Shown one piece after another: positions 44,343 through 53,113 of a stretch of DNA of 64,000 nt. The notes beneath the pieces were generated by a model. It searched no databases. It was not told the origin of the DNA and saw only the letters and a program-made list of their open reading frames with translations. A program made the position numbers and the translations under genes. The stretch lies in NCBI GenBank assembly GCA_023228425.1, contig JALOBE010000008.1, positions 33,767-97,766 of the forward strand, written 5' to 3'. Origin of the DNA: Syntrophales bacterium (GTDB taxonomy: Bacteria > Desulfobacterota > Syntrophia > Syntrophales > UBA2210). Within the stretch, counting starts at the first letter, position 1. Each line of letters starts with the position of its first letter.

Positions 44343-45437
44343 ATGAAGGGTGTTAAGAACATCTTCGCCGGAGCGTTGGGCATCATCGGTGCGGGCACCG
44401 TCATCGGCATCTTGGCGCCGTTGCTTCAGAAATGGGGGAATCCCGGTAACATGGGGGTCTGTGTGGCCTGCTTCGAACGGGATATCGCCGGGGCGTTGGG
44501 ACTGCACCGGGCCGATGTGGTGCAATACATCCGGCCCGAAATCATCGGCTTCGTCCTCGGGTCGCTGATAGCGGCCTATCTGTTCAAGGAATTCAAGCCT
44601 CGGGTCGGCTCCGCGCCGATCGTGCGTTTCTTCCTCGGGATCTTCGCCATGATCGGAGCCCTGGTCTTTCTTGGCTGCCCCTGGCGGGCGGCCCTGCGAC
44701 TGGCCGGCGGCGACGGGAACGCCATCCTGGGGCTCGGAGGCCTCATCTTCGGCATCTGGATCGGTACACTCTTTCTGAAAGGGGGGTACAACCTGGGAAG
44801 GACCCAGAAGACCCATGCCGCGGCGGGATGGATGCTGCCCCTGTTCATGCTGGGGCTGCTCGCACTCCTGCTGCTCTTTCCCCAGATCAGCGGAGAGCCC
44901 AAAAGCGGGATCCTTTTTTACAGCCTCAAGGGACCGGGCTCGATGCACGCACCACTGGCGATCTCGCTCGTTGTGGGGCTTCTCATCGGCTTTCTCGCCC
45001 AGCGAAGCCGCTTCTGCACCATGGGCGCCATTCGGGATTTCGTCCTCTTCCGGCAGATGCACCTCCTGTCCGGGTTCATCGCCCTGATCGTTACCGCCTT
45101 CGCGGTCAATTTCATCCTCGGGCAGTTCAGGCCCGGTTTCGAGGGTCAGCCCATTGCCCACACGATGCACCTCTGGAACTTTCTGGGCATGGCCCTCTCG
45201 GGCCTGGCCTTCTGCCTGGCCGGCGGCTGTCCGGGCCGTCAGCTCTTTCTGGCCGGCGAGGGGGACGGAGACGCTGCCGTGTTTGTTCTGGGCATGATCG
45301 TCGGGGCCGGGATCGCCCATAACTTCGGCCTGGCCAGTTCGGCGACCGGCATTGGTCCCTACGGCATCCCGGCGGTGATCACGGGCTTCGCGGTCTGTCT
45401 GTTCATCGGCTTTACCATGAAAACCAAAATCGCCTAA
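44343..45437 (+). CDS. YeeE/YedE-family membrane transporter (selenium/sulfur-associated)
   Basis: A 364-residue polytopic inner-membrane protein with about 9-10 hydrophobic helices. The conserved Cys features include MGVCVACFERDIAGALG near the N-terminus, FLGCPWRAALRLAGGDGN, AQRSRFCTMGAIRDF and LAGGCPGRQL, patterns of the YedE/FdhT selenium-metabolism membrane protein. It would import a thiosulfate-like or selenium compound. The start is ATG at 44343 with AGGAGGAG; the upstream in-frame extension is unsupported. It leads an operon with TusA, DUF3343, a kinase and a DUF1858 gene. Confidence 0.9.
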   Translation: MKGVKNIFAGALGIIGAGTVIGILAPLLQKWGNPGNMGVCVACFERDIAGALGLHRADVVQYIRPEIIGFVLGSLIAAYLFKEFKPRVGSAPIVRFFLGIFAMIGALVFLGCPWRAALRLAGGDGNAILGLGGLIFGIWIGTLFLKGGYNLGRTQKTHAAAGWMLPLFMLGLLALLLLFPQISGEPKSGILFYSLKGPGSMHAPLAISLVVGLLIGFLAQRSRFCTMGAIRDFVLFRQMHLLSGFIALIVTAFAVNFILGQFRPGFEGQPIAHTMHLWNFLGMALSGLAFCLAGGCPGRQLFLAGEGDGDAAVFVLGMIVGAGIAHNFGLASSATGIGPYGIPAVITGFAVCLFIGFTMKTKIA

Positions 45438-45452
45438 GAAGGAGGAAACACA

Positions 45453-45671
45453 ATGAGTAAAACCATCGATGCCCGCGGCCTTTCCTGTCCTCAGCCGGTG
45501 CTGATGACTCTTGATGCCATCAAGTCGGGCGAAGCAAGTGAGATGATCGTTCTGGTGGACAACGAGGCCTCCAGGGAAAACGTGTCCCGGGCCGCGGCGA
45601 GCAAGGGCTGGGTCGTGGCCGGGATCAATGAGGAAGAGGGCGTCTTCCGTATCGTGATCAACAAGGAATAG
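45453..45671 (+). CDS. TusA-family sulfur carrier (YedF-like)
   Basis: A 72-residue single-domain TusA/SirA protein. The signature DARGLSCPQPVL contains the persulfide-carrying Cys; the rest is the compact alpha-beta fold (EMIVLVDNEASRENVSRAAA). TusA-like carriers move sulfur, and YedF types are linked to selenium use. It follows the transporter after 15 bases and precedes the DUF3343 gene by 2 bases, so all are one operon. AGGAGG is upstream of the ATG. Confidence 0.93.
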   Translation: MSKTIDARGLSCPQPVLMTLDAIKSGEASEMIVLVDNEASRENVSRAAASKGWVVAGINEEEGVFRIVINKE

Positions 45672-45673
45672 CC

Positions 45674-46237
45674 ATGCTGAATCTGTTCGGTTTGCGAAAA
45701 GCCAAGGACGTCGAGGGGAAATCTCCCGGGCATGCCTCTCAGGCAGACCGGGGGATTCTGGTGTTTGAAAACACCAGCGAGGTGATTCAGGCGGAAAACC
45801 TGTTGAAGCAAGACGGTCGGGAGATCCGGGTCATGGGGCCGCCGCCGGAGATCCGCCAGGGGTGCGATCTGGTCATCGAATTCCCCCTGATCGAGGAATT
45901 GCGGATACTCAGAATCCTCACCGAGGCGGGACTGCCGCCCCTGAGCCTTGTCCCGGTGACCGGTCCGTTACTCCAGCCCGTGAATCTCTTCCAAACCAAG
46001 GATTTCGGCAGACACCTCATGGTCCGGGCGGCCAACATGAAGCTGACCGTGGACAAGGAAAGCCTGACGATCGTCAACATCTCCGGCGGCGGTTGTCCCG
46101 ACGTGCCCTTTCTGGCCGCCTCGATGGTGGGAAAACACCTCGCTTCCGCTCCCAGCCCCCGGAAAATCGGACACACCCTCTGCGGTTACGCACTGCAACT
46201 CGCTTACGAGGAGGTCAGACGCCGATGCTCTGTGTAG
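45674..46237 (+). CDS. DUF3343-like protein with extended C-terminus
   Basis: A 187-residue protein. The first ~95 residues match the DUF3343 putative Se/S carrier (GILVFENTSEVIQAENLLKQ then IRVMGPPPEIRQGCDLVIEF). The second half is an additional domain with ISGGGCPDVPFLAASMVGK and TLCGYALQLAYEE; the Cys residues may act in transfer. DUF3343 genes commonly neighbour TusA and YedE genes. It overlaps the next gene by 13 bases. The role of the second half is unknown. Confidence 0.8.
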   Translation: MLNLFGLRKAKDVEGKSPGHASQADRGILVFENTSEVIQAENLLKQDGREIRVMGPPPEIRQGCDLVIEFPLIEELRILRILTEAGLPPLSLVPVTGPLLQPVNLFQTKDFGRHLMVRAANMKLTVDKESLTIVNISGGGCPDVPFLAASMVGKHLASAPSPRKIGHTLCGYALQLAYEEVRRRCSV

Positions 46238-47079
46238 TGGGAACCGTGCCGGCCAACGACTTTCCGTTGACCGAAGGAAAAGTCTGCCTCCAGGATGAAC
46301 AGGTGCGGATCGGAGGGGAGAGCGTAGCCGTCCATCGGGGCACGCCGGCCCTGCTCGCGGCGGCAGTGAAGACGGCCGAGGCTCTCGGCCGGCCTATGCC
46401 CTACGCCTATCTGGCGGGCGATACGGGAACGGGCAAGGGCAGCCGCAGCCTCTACGCCCATCTCATCGAGACCTTGTCCCGTACCCATTTTCAAACCATC
46501 GTCTTCCATTATCTCCAGCCCATCGTCCATTGGCACAGGTGCCTGCAAGCGTTGCTCGGGACCTTGGACCCGAAACCTCGGTTGATCGCCGATGCCGGCT
46601 TCATGTATGCGGCCAAGATGAGCGGAGCGGCCCCGTTCTACGACCTCTTCACCCCCGATGTGGGGGAGTTGGCCTTTCTGGCCGACGAGGAGGCGCCCCA
46701 TCCCTTCTACACCCGAGGCTTCATTCTCCACGAAAACTGCCGCGTCCCGGACCTCATCGCCCGGGCCTACCTGCACCGCAACGCGGCCCGGTACCTGCTT
46801 GTCAAGGGGGAACGGGATTATCTGGCCGATGAAAGCGGAATCCTCGCCACCGTTGACCACCCCTCGGAAGAGGCGATGGAGGCCATAGGGGGAACCGGCG
46901 ATACCGTGACCGGCATCGTCTCCGCACTCATCGAGGGAGGGATGAACCTTCGGGATGCGGCCGTGGCGGCCCTGCGAAGCAACCGGCTCGCGGGACACCA
47001 TGCCCGGCCCACACCGGCCACCCAGGTCGGGGAGATGATCGGGCACATCCCCCGGGCGATCCGGGAGGCGCTGAGATGA
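46225..47079 (+). CDS. Ribokinase-fold protein (YjeF C-terminal/sugar kinase-like)
   Basis: A 284-residue protein of the ribokinase superfamily. The GTGD-type catalytic motif is IGGTGDTVTGIVSALI near residue 235 and a phosphate/nucleotide segment is YLAGDTGTGKGSRSLYAHL near 65-83. DLFTPDVGELAFLADEEAP is the NPDE-like Asp region. NAD(P)HX dehydratase and sugar kinases have this fold. The presence inside a selenium/sulfur operon suggests a tailored substrate, but this is inference. Start ATG at 46225 with GAGGAGG; it overlaps the preceding gene. The next gene starts within its stop (ATGA). Confidence 0.7.
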   Translation: MLCVVGTVPANDFPLTEGKVCLQDEQVRIGGESVAVHRGTPALLAAAVKTAEALGRPMPYAYLAGDTGTGKGSRSLYAHLIETLSRTHFQTIVFHYLQPIVHWHRCLQALLGTLDPKPRLIADAGFMYAAKMSGAAPFYDLFTPDVGELAFLADEEAPHPFYTRGFILHENCRVPDLIARAYLHRNAARYLLVKGERDYLADESGILATVDHPSEEAMEAIGGTGDTVTGIVSALIEGGMNLRDAAVAALRSNRLAGHHARPTPATQVGEMIGHIPRAIREALR

Positions 47080-47345
47080 ACGACGAAAAGAACCCGGAGA
47101 CCCGGCCAGGGCAAAGGGCGGCAGAGAGGGCAGACATCATCACGCCTGAGATGACGATCCTGGACATCATCAGCCGGCACCGGGAAACGGAGAGAATCTT
47201 CAAGCGACTGGAGGCGGAATTGGGGGTCTGCGTCTGCTGCCGGGGGCTGTTTCTCACCCTCCGGGAAGCGGCAGAACAGTATGGTTTTCCTGTGGATTCC
47301 GTTATGACGGAGATCAACGATCTCGTCCACAACCGGACAGGATGA
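47076..47345 (+). CDS. DUF1858-like small protein
   Basis: An 89-residue protein. Residues about 20-89 match the DUF1858 domain, with ITPEMTILDIISRHRETER and a cysteine pair in GVCVCCRGLF followed by LREAAEQYGFPVD. Such domains accompany hybrid-cluster and sulfur/selenium proteins and may bind Fe-S or act as a regulatory module. Start ATG overlaps the kinase stop by four bases (ATGA), so translation is coupled. It is the last complete gene of the operon. Confidence 0.75.
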   Translation: MNDEKNPETRPGQRAAERADIITPEMTILDIISRHRETERIFKRLEAELGVCVCCRGLFLTLREAAEQYGFPVDSVMTEINDLVHNRTG

Positions 47346-47349
47346 AAGC

Positions 47350-47586
47350 ATGAAAGAAAAATGTTCTCCGGCGCGAAGGAACAGTCGGATGAAGGATGCG
47401 TCGACCCGGCGTACCGATGAAATCATCACCGTGGGCTTCGGCACCATCCAGGTCGTGCCGGTCTGGCGGTTTCTGCTGGAGATGGAGCTGCGAGCTTACA
47501 ATAGCGGCCGTCTGTTTTTTAGGTTCGCGCCTGTTCCTAAAATAACGGTTTCCATCGGTTTGATCTCGTATCCCATGGCCCTATAG
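47350..47586 (+). CDS. Probably truncated gene at the island boundary
   Basis: A 78-residue frame that begins with a convincing start 4 bases after the previous stop. Residues about 23-55 (TDEIITVGFGTIQVVPVWRF and EMELRAYNSGRLF) look like a real protein. From about 47500 the sequence overlaps the minus-strand helicase gene and the translation (FAPVPKITVSIGLISYPMAL) becomes a shadow of it. So the gene seems cut by insertion of the accessory region. I do not recognise the family. Confidence 0.5.
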   Translation: MKEKCSPARRNSRMKDASTRRTDEIITVGFGTIQVVPVWRFLLEMELRAYNSGRLFFRFAPVPKITVSIGLISYPMAL

Positions 47587-49910
47587 CCGCGCCGGCGTTT
47601 GTCCCACATGCGGTTGAGCTGTGGCTGATCTGTCTCGGCGTAATCGTAGATGCGCACATCCTGCTTGTCGGCGTGTTCCCGGTGCAGACGTCCTGCGTAT
47701 TGCTGCAAGGTTCCCTTCCAGGAGATCGGCATAGCCAGCACCAGCGTATCGAGCGGCGGATGGTCGAATCCTTCGCCAATCAGGCGGCCTGTGGCAAGTA
47801 GTACCCTCGGTGCCGACTCGTCCAATTCCTCCAGCTCGGCAAACACAGCTGTTCGCTGTTTTTTCGACAAGCGGCCATGCAGGACAAAGCAGTGTTCGAC
47901 CCCATCCCCCAACGCCTCCCGCAACAGCGGCAGATGTCCTGTACGCTCGGTAAGCACCAGCACCTTTCGCCCTTCGCGGCAGGCGGCCAGTACATCCCCG
48001 ACGATGCGGCGGTTGCGGGTCGCATCGTTGGTAAGGATGCGGAACACATCCTGGATCGGTGAATCCGGCGGGATCTCCGGCGCGGGTAGCACCTTCGGCC
48101 ATACCTCCAGTTGCGCCGGGGCGGTTTCCGGTCTGGCGGCACTGTGGCGAATCGGCCCGCACTGCATGAAGATGATCGGCTGATGCCCGTCGCGGCGTAT
48201 CGGGGTGGCGGTCAGGCCCACCACGAATTTCGACTTGGCCTGTTTGAGGATTGCCTCGAAGGAAAAGGCCGACAGGTGATGGCATTCGTCGATGATGATC
48301 TGTCCATACTGGTCGAGCAGTTCGCCAAGATCCTCCCGACGGGCAAGAGACTGCATGACCGCGATGTCGATCTTGCCGGACGGTTTCTTCTTGCCGCCGC
48401 CGATGACACCCAAGCTTCCTTTCGGGAACTCAAGAAATCCAGTCAACCGCTCCTGCCACTGGCGCAGCAGTGCGGTGCGATGGACCAGCACCAGCGTGCT
48501 GACCTTGCGCCGGGCGATCAGGACTGAGGCGGTAACGGTCTTTCCGAAGGCTGTCGGAGCGCAGAGTACGCCGACCTCGTGTTTGAGCATCTCCCGCACC
48601 GCTGCTTTCTGGTCCCTGCGTAAGGTGCCGGTGAACTTGGCCGTCACCTTCCGTCCCAAAAGGCGCTCATCCTGTAGCACCGGACGGATGTCATTCTCCT
48701 GTAACAGGTCGAGCGCCGCATCGAGGCAGCCTCGCGGTAGGCCGATATGCCGGGGAAAATTCTCGGCACAGCCGATGATGCGCGGCTTGTTCCACACCGG
48801 CAGACGCATGGCTTGGGTCTTGTAGAACTCCGGATTTTGGAAGGCGGCGAGTCGGATCAGGCGGTTGGCCAGTGGCTGTGGCAGATCGGCCTTGGCGATG
48901 AAAATCTGGTTAGCCAGCACCAGGCTCAGTGATTCCGGTAGTGGACCGGCAATCCGGGCGGGCACAGGCGATTGACGTTGCCAGGGTTTGCTTTCCTCTT
49001 CCTCAGCGGCAAAGGCCACATCCAGGGGATGACGGCCGCCACTGGCCCGCAAAATGGCGTCTTCCAAGTCCCGCCGGGATATGGGACGAATGGATGCAAG
49101 AAAAGCCCACTGGTCTGAATAGGGTTGCAGGTGTTCATCGACGAACACGCTGCGCCCTGATTCTCTCGGCTGTTTCTGCAGGGGCAGCGCGATCAGGTTG
49201 CCGAAGCCGCCTTTGGGCATGGTGTCCTGATTGGGAAACAAGCGGTCGTAGCCGGCCAGTGACAATTGCCGGGTGCGGTTGCAGGTGTGGCTGATCAAAG
49301 CGGCCCCGAGTTGCCGGGCCTCGCGGGCCGGAACCGGCTCGGCACAAAAGATCCAGGCGTGAGCACCGTTGCCGGAGCGGGAAATCTCCAGCGCCGCCGG
49401 AATGCCGAGCTCCCGGCAGGATTGCATGAAAGCCTGGGCATCCTCCCGCCAGTCGGCCTCATCGAAGTCAGCCGCCAGAAAGTAGCAACTGTCATCACGC
49501 AGGAGCGGATAGACGCCGATGGTCTGCTTCCCGGCCAAATGGTCATAGATCACCTGATCGGTCACCGGCAACAATTGCCGCTGGTTGCAGTCGCCACATT
49601 TCACCCTGGGTTTATGGCAGACGCCGGGCTTCCACTTATTGCTACAGGCCGGTGAATAGCCCGATGTGCCCTTGGCCGACTCCCAGCGCTGGGGATAGAC
49701 ATCCTCGCGTCCACGGAACAGGCGGCGGAACAGGGCAATTTTGTCATCGGTGGTGAAATGGGTTGGGGATGATGCGGATTCGGTTGGGACGGGGACTGGT
49801 TCAGGGATGGCCGGTTCTTCCCAGGCGATACCGTGCCGGGTCAGTAGTTCCTTGAGGCGGGCGTTCTCCTCGCGCAGCCGCAGCTCATCTTGTTCACCGT
49901 CCGGTACCAT
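47496..49910 (-). CDS. TOTE-type archaeo-eukaryotic primase fused to SF2 helicase
   Basis: An 804-residue protein. About residues 60-270 form an AEP primase domain of the kind named TOTE-conflict: ADFDEADWRE (metal Asp pair), NGAHAWIFC and NLIALPLQ; a Cys cluster (CSNKWKPGVCHKP, CGDCNQRQ) sits before it and may bind zinc. About residues 430-780 are an SF2 helicase with Walker A APTAFGKT, Walker B IIIDECHHL, GLTATPIRRDG and the C-terminal QYAGRLHREH. Short and long Cys clusters and the ATG at 49910 support a full gene. Such systems are thought to act in conflict with phages or plasmids. It lies downstream of the Fic remnant on the same strand. Confidence 0.85.
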   Translation of the reverse strand: MVPDGEQDELRLREENARLKELLTRHGIAWEEPAIPEPVPVPTESASSPTHFTTDDKIALFRRLFRGREDVYPQRWESAKGTSGYSPACSNKWKPGVCHKPRVKCGDCNQRQLLPVTDQVIYDHLAGKQTIGVYPLLRDDSCYFLAADFDEADWREDAQAFMQSCRELGIPAALEISRSGNGAHAWIFCAEPVPAREARQLGAALISHTCNRTRQLSLAGYDRLFPNQDTMPKGGFGNLIALPLQKQPRESGRSVFVDEHLQPYSDQWAFLASIRPISRRDLEDAILRASGGRHPLDVAFAAEEEESKPWQRQSPVPARIAGPLPESLSLVLANQIFIAKADLPQPLANRLIRLAAFQNPEFYKTQAMRLPVWNKPRIIGCAENFPRHIGLPRGCLDAALDLLQENDIRPVLQDERLLGRKVTAKFTGTLRRDQKAAVREMLKHEVGVLCAPTAFGKTVTASVLIARRKVSTLVLVHRTALLRQWQERLTGFLEFPKGSLGVIGGGKKKPSGKIDIAVMQSLARREDLGELLDQYGQIIIDECHHLSAFSFEAILKQAKSKFVVGLTATPIRRDGHQPIIFMQCGPIRHSAARPETAPAQLEVWPKVLPAPEIPPDSPIQDVFRILTNDATRNRRIVGDVLAACREGRKVLVLTERTGHLPLLREALGDGVEHCFVLHGRLSKKQRTAVFAELEELDESAPRVLLATGRLIGEGFDHPPLDTLVLAMPISWKGTLQQYAGRLHREHADKQDVRIYDYAETDQPQLNRMWDKRRRGYRAMGYEIKPMETVILGTGANLKNRRPLL

Positions 49911-50014
49911 CTCTTGTCACTATCTCCATCGATCTGATATGCCACGGCCCGATTGTCACAAGCCATGCCGCGAGTTTGTCGCAAGCATCCCTCTGCTGCT
50001 CGTCGGCATGTACC

Positions 50015-50439
50015 GGTCAACCGATAGCGCTGAGTAGGGCTGCGCGGGGAATCCGGTTGTGTGCGTTCGATCCATTCATCTTCCAGGGCCGGATTGAGGT
50101 AGTTGTTCCGGAACGTAGGGCGGTGGGACAAATCCAAGGCCTACATCAAATCGTTACTGCCCGGTTCGCCGCTCCCAATCGCACGGGTCAATGCCGCTAC
50201 TTGGTCGCCTACATGGTCGGTCGACACAGCTTCGCGCACGGTATCGTGTAACGCACCAACATGAACTCGACAAAAGGAGCGGCTTCCAATGCCGGAGAAT
50301 CAAGGTTTGCCGCAACCGACCCCATGCGGTCGTTGCCGTCGGCAAAGGGATGGATGAATTCGAACTCGTAGTGAAAAATGCAACTGGCCACCAAGGGATG
50401 CTCGTTGGTGTTTTTTAGTACATTGATTCTCTTCATCAT
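50015..50439 (-). pseudogene. Fic-family protein, decayed
   Basis: Pieces in different frames together match a Fic protein. The first (from 50439) has KNTNEHPLVASCIFHYEFEF and the Fic motif IHPFADGNDRMG (Gly to Asp change in GNGR). It then shifts frame to GRLRQTLILRHWKPLL, and later the C-terminal winged-helix piece PTFRNNYLNPALEDEW then IERTQPDSPRSPTQRYRLT is seen. About 200 N-terminal residues are absent. Fic proteins transfer AMP or other nucleotides to targets; this copy is surely inactive. Its start overlaps the DUF1016 stop by ATGA. Confidence 0.8.
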
Positions 50440-51470
50440 TCTTCAATCCCCTCTAGCAAGGCTGCGATCTCTTCCGGCCGGGGGAGTTGGCCCTTTAGCT
50501 CCCTGGGCAGTGTGCGGGTGATTTTGTAAGTTGCCACGCCGATGGGCTTGCGGCTGTTATGCAGGGCGTATTCTACAATGGTGCGGCTCTTTTCTTTGCA
50601 TAGAATGATGCCGATGGAAGAGTTTTCGTCTTCCTGACGAACCTGCCGGTCCAGCGCGGTCAGGTAAAACTGCATCTTGCCGACAAACTCCGGCAGGAAT
50701 TCACCGACTTTCAATTCAATGGCGACAAGGCAGCGCAGGCGCCGATGAAACAGCAAGAGATCGATAAAAAACTCTTTGCCATCGATCTCCAGCCGGTACT
50801 GGCTTCCCATAAAGGCGAACATGCCGCCCATGGCCCGCAGAAAATCCTCAATCCGGGCAATGAGCGCCCGTTCCAGCTCCCGTTCGCTGTGTTCCTCGCC
50901 CAGTTCCAGGAAATCGAAGGTGTATTCATCCTTCACCGCCAGCTTGGCCTGGGCGCGCAGCCTGGGCGTCAGTGTCTGGTCGAAATTGGTCTGGCCGAGC
51001 AGGGATTTTCCATAGCTCTGATTGTCAATCTGGTGGACAAGGACGTTCCTGGACCAGCCGAATTTGCGGGTCATGCGGATATAGAATTCACGTTCCAGGG
51101 GGTCTTTGCAGCGTTGAAATATCACCAGATTATGAGTCCAGCCGATTTGTGCAACCAGTGGTTGCACTCGCTTGTCATCGCAGTAAAGCAGGTAAAACTC
51201 CCGCATGTAGAAAACATTGCGCCGAGAAAAACCTCTGATTCCTGGAAACTCCGTCCGCAGGTCATTGGACAACTGTTCGGCGATGGCTGTGCCATGCTCG
51301 GCGTCTGTCTGTCGTTCCACAATCATCCGCCCGATATCCCAATACAACCCGACCAGTTCGGTATTGACCGCTTTCAGCGCGGTGTACTGGGCCGAACGAA
51401 CGCGCTCTTTCACCTCGGCGAGAAGGTGCGCGTAGTCCGGGCCGTGATTGTTTTTAGTCAGTTCGCTCAT
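50436..51470 (-). CDS. DUF1016/YhcG-like PD-(D/E)XK nuclease
   Basis: A 344-residue protein. The N-terminal DUF1016 part has YWDIGRMIVERQ, FSRRNVFYMREFYLLY and MTRKFGWSRNVLVHQID. The C-terminal PD-(D/E)XK nuclease core has FFIDLLLFHRRLRCLVAIELKVGEF (Asp and ExK). The family is often encoded beside type I restriction genes and Fic proteins. Its start overlaps the HsdM stop by ATGA. It may be the nuclease partner in this unusual locus. Confidence 0.9.
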   Translation of the reverse strand: MSELTKNNHGPDYAHLLAEVKERVRSAQYTALKAVNTELVGLYWDIGRMIVERQTDAEHGTAIAEQLSNDLRTEFPGIRGFSRRNVFYMREFYLLYCDDKRVQPLVAQIGWTHNLVIFQRCKDPLEREFYIRMTRKFGWSRNVLVHQIDNQSYGKSLLGQTNFDQTLTPRLRAQAKLAVKDEYTFDFLELGEEHSERELERALIARIEDFLRAMGGMFAFMGSQYRLEIDGKEFFIDLLLFHRRLRCLVAIELKVGEFLPEFVGKMQFYLTALDRQVRQEDENSSIGIILCKEKSRTIVEYALHNSRKPIGVATYKITRTLPRELKGQLPRPEEIAALLEGIEE

Positions 51471-53113
51471 TCCTTTCTCCGCTTTCGTGTTCGAGACCCT
51501 TTTCCGCCGGAGGCCACGATCAATTTCCCGGCGTCAGGAACTTGGTCCTGAATCATTTTCCTGGCACCACTGAAATGATCTGTCTGTTGCTCAAGCACTT
51601 CGAAAAGCTCATCCATCGACTTCCGCAAGGCCATTGAACTTTTCTGCCAGTCTGCGATGGCCTGCTTGAGGCTGGTTTTTCCATATAGCGCTTGTTCCTC
51701 CGCCACCCGATACACTGCAGTCGTTTCCGCCCGTACATATAGCGGGATGCTGAGGTTGCTGCCTTTCTCACGGATCTCATCTTTGCTGACCACCCGGGCG
51801 AAACCATCCTCGTCACCGAAAGTCCGGTAGGCAGAGACAATGCGCTGGATGTGATCCCCGGTAAGGAAACTCTGTGCCCGCTCTCGGGTCACCTCGTTCA
51901 CCGCATTGATGAAAAGTACTTTGTTCCTGCGCTCCCTGGGCTTGTTCATGCGGCAGATGACGACACAAGCTTCCATCGGCGAGTTGTAAAAGAGGTTGGG
52001 GCCAAGACCCAGCACACACTCCACCACATCATGGGCGACCAGCTTCTCGCGCATGGCCGACTCTTCGTTTCGGAAAAGGACACCGTTGGGAAACAAGATG
52101 GCGCAGCGGCCGCTTCCGGCCTTCATGCTTCTGATGATATGCTGCCAGAAGGCATAATCGGCGCGGCCCTGGGGTGGGGTGCCATAGATGTTCCGTCCCC
52201 ACGGATCAGCAGACCAGGCATCGCGGTCCCACTGCTTGATGGAGTACGGCGGATTGGCCAGGACTACATCGAACTGCATGAGCCGATCACCTTCGACAAA
52301 AACGGGATTGGCCAGGGTATCGCCCCGGACAATGCGGAAGTCCTCGATGCCGTGCAGGAACAGGTTCATACGTCCGATGGCCGAGGTAAGCAGATTACGC
52401 TCCTGGCCGAACAGCCGCAGGTTCCGCCACTCCTTATTCTGCCGCTTCAGGTGAGCGACGGCGGAAAGCAGCATGCCCGCAGAACCGCAGGTGGGATCAT
52501 AGATCGACTCACCCGGTTTGGGTTCGAGCATCTCGGTCATCAGATGAACCACGGTGCGGTTGGTATAGAACTCTGCAGCAGTATGGCCGGAATCGTCGGC
52601 AAACTTTTTGATCAGAAATTCATAGCCTATGCCCAGCTCATCTTCCGGGCAGTTGGAGAGTGAAAGCGTCTGCGAGCTGAAATGTTCGATCAGCTCGCGC
52701 AGCATGTGATCCGGCAGGCGGTCCTTGTTGGTCCACTGAGCATCACCGAAGACTCCATACAGAGTGTCGGGATTGGCTTTTTCGATGGATCGCAGGGCAT
52801 CCTGGATGGCTTTGCCCACGTTCCTGACCCTGGTGCGGGTCTTTTTCCAATGCGCCCCGGCCGGAATCTGGAAGCGGTGCTGTTCGGGCAGCGCGGCATA
52901 TTCCTGATCGCCGCCGGATTCTTCCAGCGCATCGGCCAGTTCCTCGTCATAGACGTCGCACAGGCGCTTGTAGAACAGCAGGGGGAAGATGTAGGTCTTG
53001 AAATCGGCTGCGTCCACAGGTCCACGCAGGATATTGGCCGCCTCCCAGAGATGCCCGGGAAGGATCCCGATGTCCGGACCAACTGAATTGCTATTTCCGT
53101 TTTTTCTGCTCAC
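51467..53113 (-). CDS. hsdM: Type I restriction-modification methyltransferase subunit HsdM
   Basis: A 548-residue N6-adenine methyltransferase. The N-terminal helical domain starts LWEAANILRGPVDAADFKTY. The SAM-binding motif is DPTCGSAGML and the catalytic NPPY is VLANPPYSIKQWDRDAW. An alternative N-terminus runs upstream to 53164 but GTG at 53113 overlaps the HTH gene stop (GTGA), so it is preferred. No HsdS specificity subunit and no HsdR are seen in the window, so the target and cutting function are open. It heads a tight operon with DUF1016. Confidence 0.92.
   Translation of the reverse strand: MSRKNGNSNSVGPDIGILPGHLWEAANILRGPVDAADFKTYIFPLLFYKRLCDVYDEELADALEESGGDQEYAALPEQHRFQIPAGAHWKKTRTRVRNVGKAIQDALRSIEKANPDTLYGVFGDAQWTNKDRLPDHMLRELIEHFSSQTLSLSNCPEDELGIGYEFLIKKFADDSGHTAAEFYTNRTVVHLMTEMLEPKPGESIYDPTCGSAGMLLSAVAHLKRQNKEWRNLRLFGQERNLLTSAIGRMNLFLHGIEDFRIVRGDTLANPVFVEGDRLMQFDVVLANPPYSIKQWDRDAWSADPWGRNIYGTPPQGRADYAFWQHIIRSMKAGSGRCAILFPNGVLFRNEESAMREKLVAHDVVECVLGLGPNLFYNSPMEACVVICRMNKPRERRNKVLFINAVNEVTRERAQSFLTGDHIQRIVSAYRTFGDEDGFARVVSKDEIREKGSNLSIPLYVRAETTAVYRVAEEQALYGKTSLKQAIADWQKSSMALRKSMDELFEVLEQQTDHFSGARKMIQDQVPDAGKLIVASGGKGSRTRKRRKE

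Noticed and set aside
44265..45320. A 351-residue minus-strand frame over the YedE-type gene
   Set aside because: Composition dominated by Glu, Asp, Gly and Gln with no motif; antisense to a clear membrane protein.
47496..49910. The primase-helicase as an HsdR restriction subunit
   Set aside because: It has a primase domain and Cys clusters instead of the HsdR nuclease and C-terminal domains.
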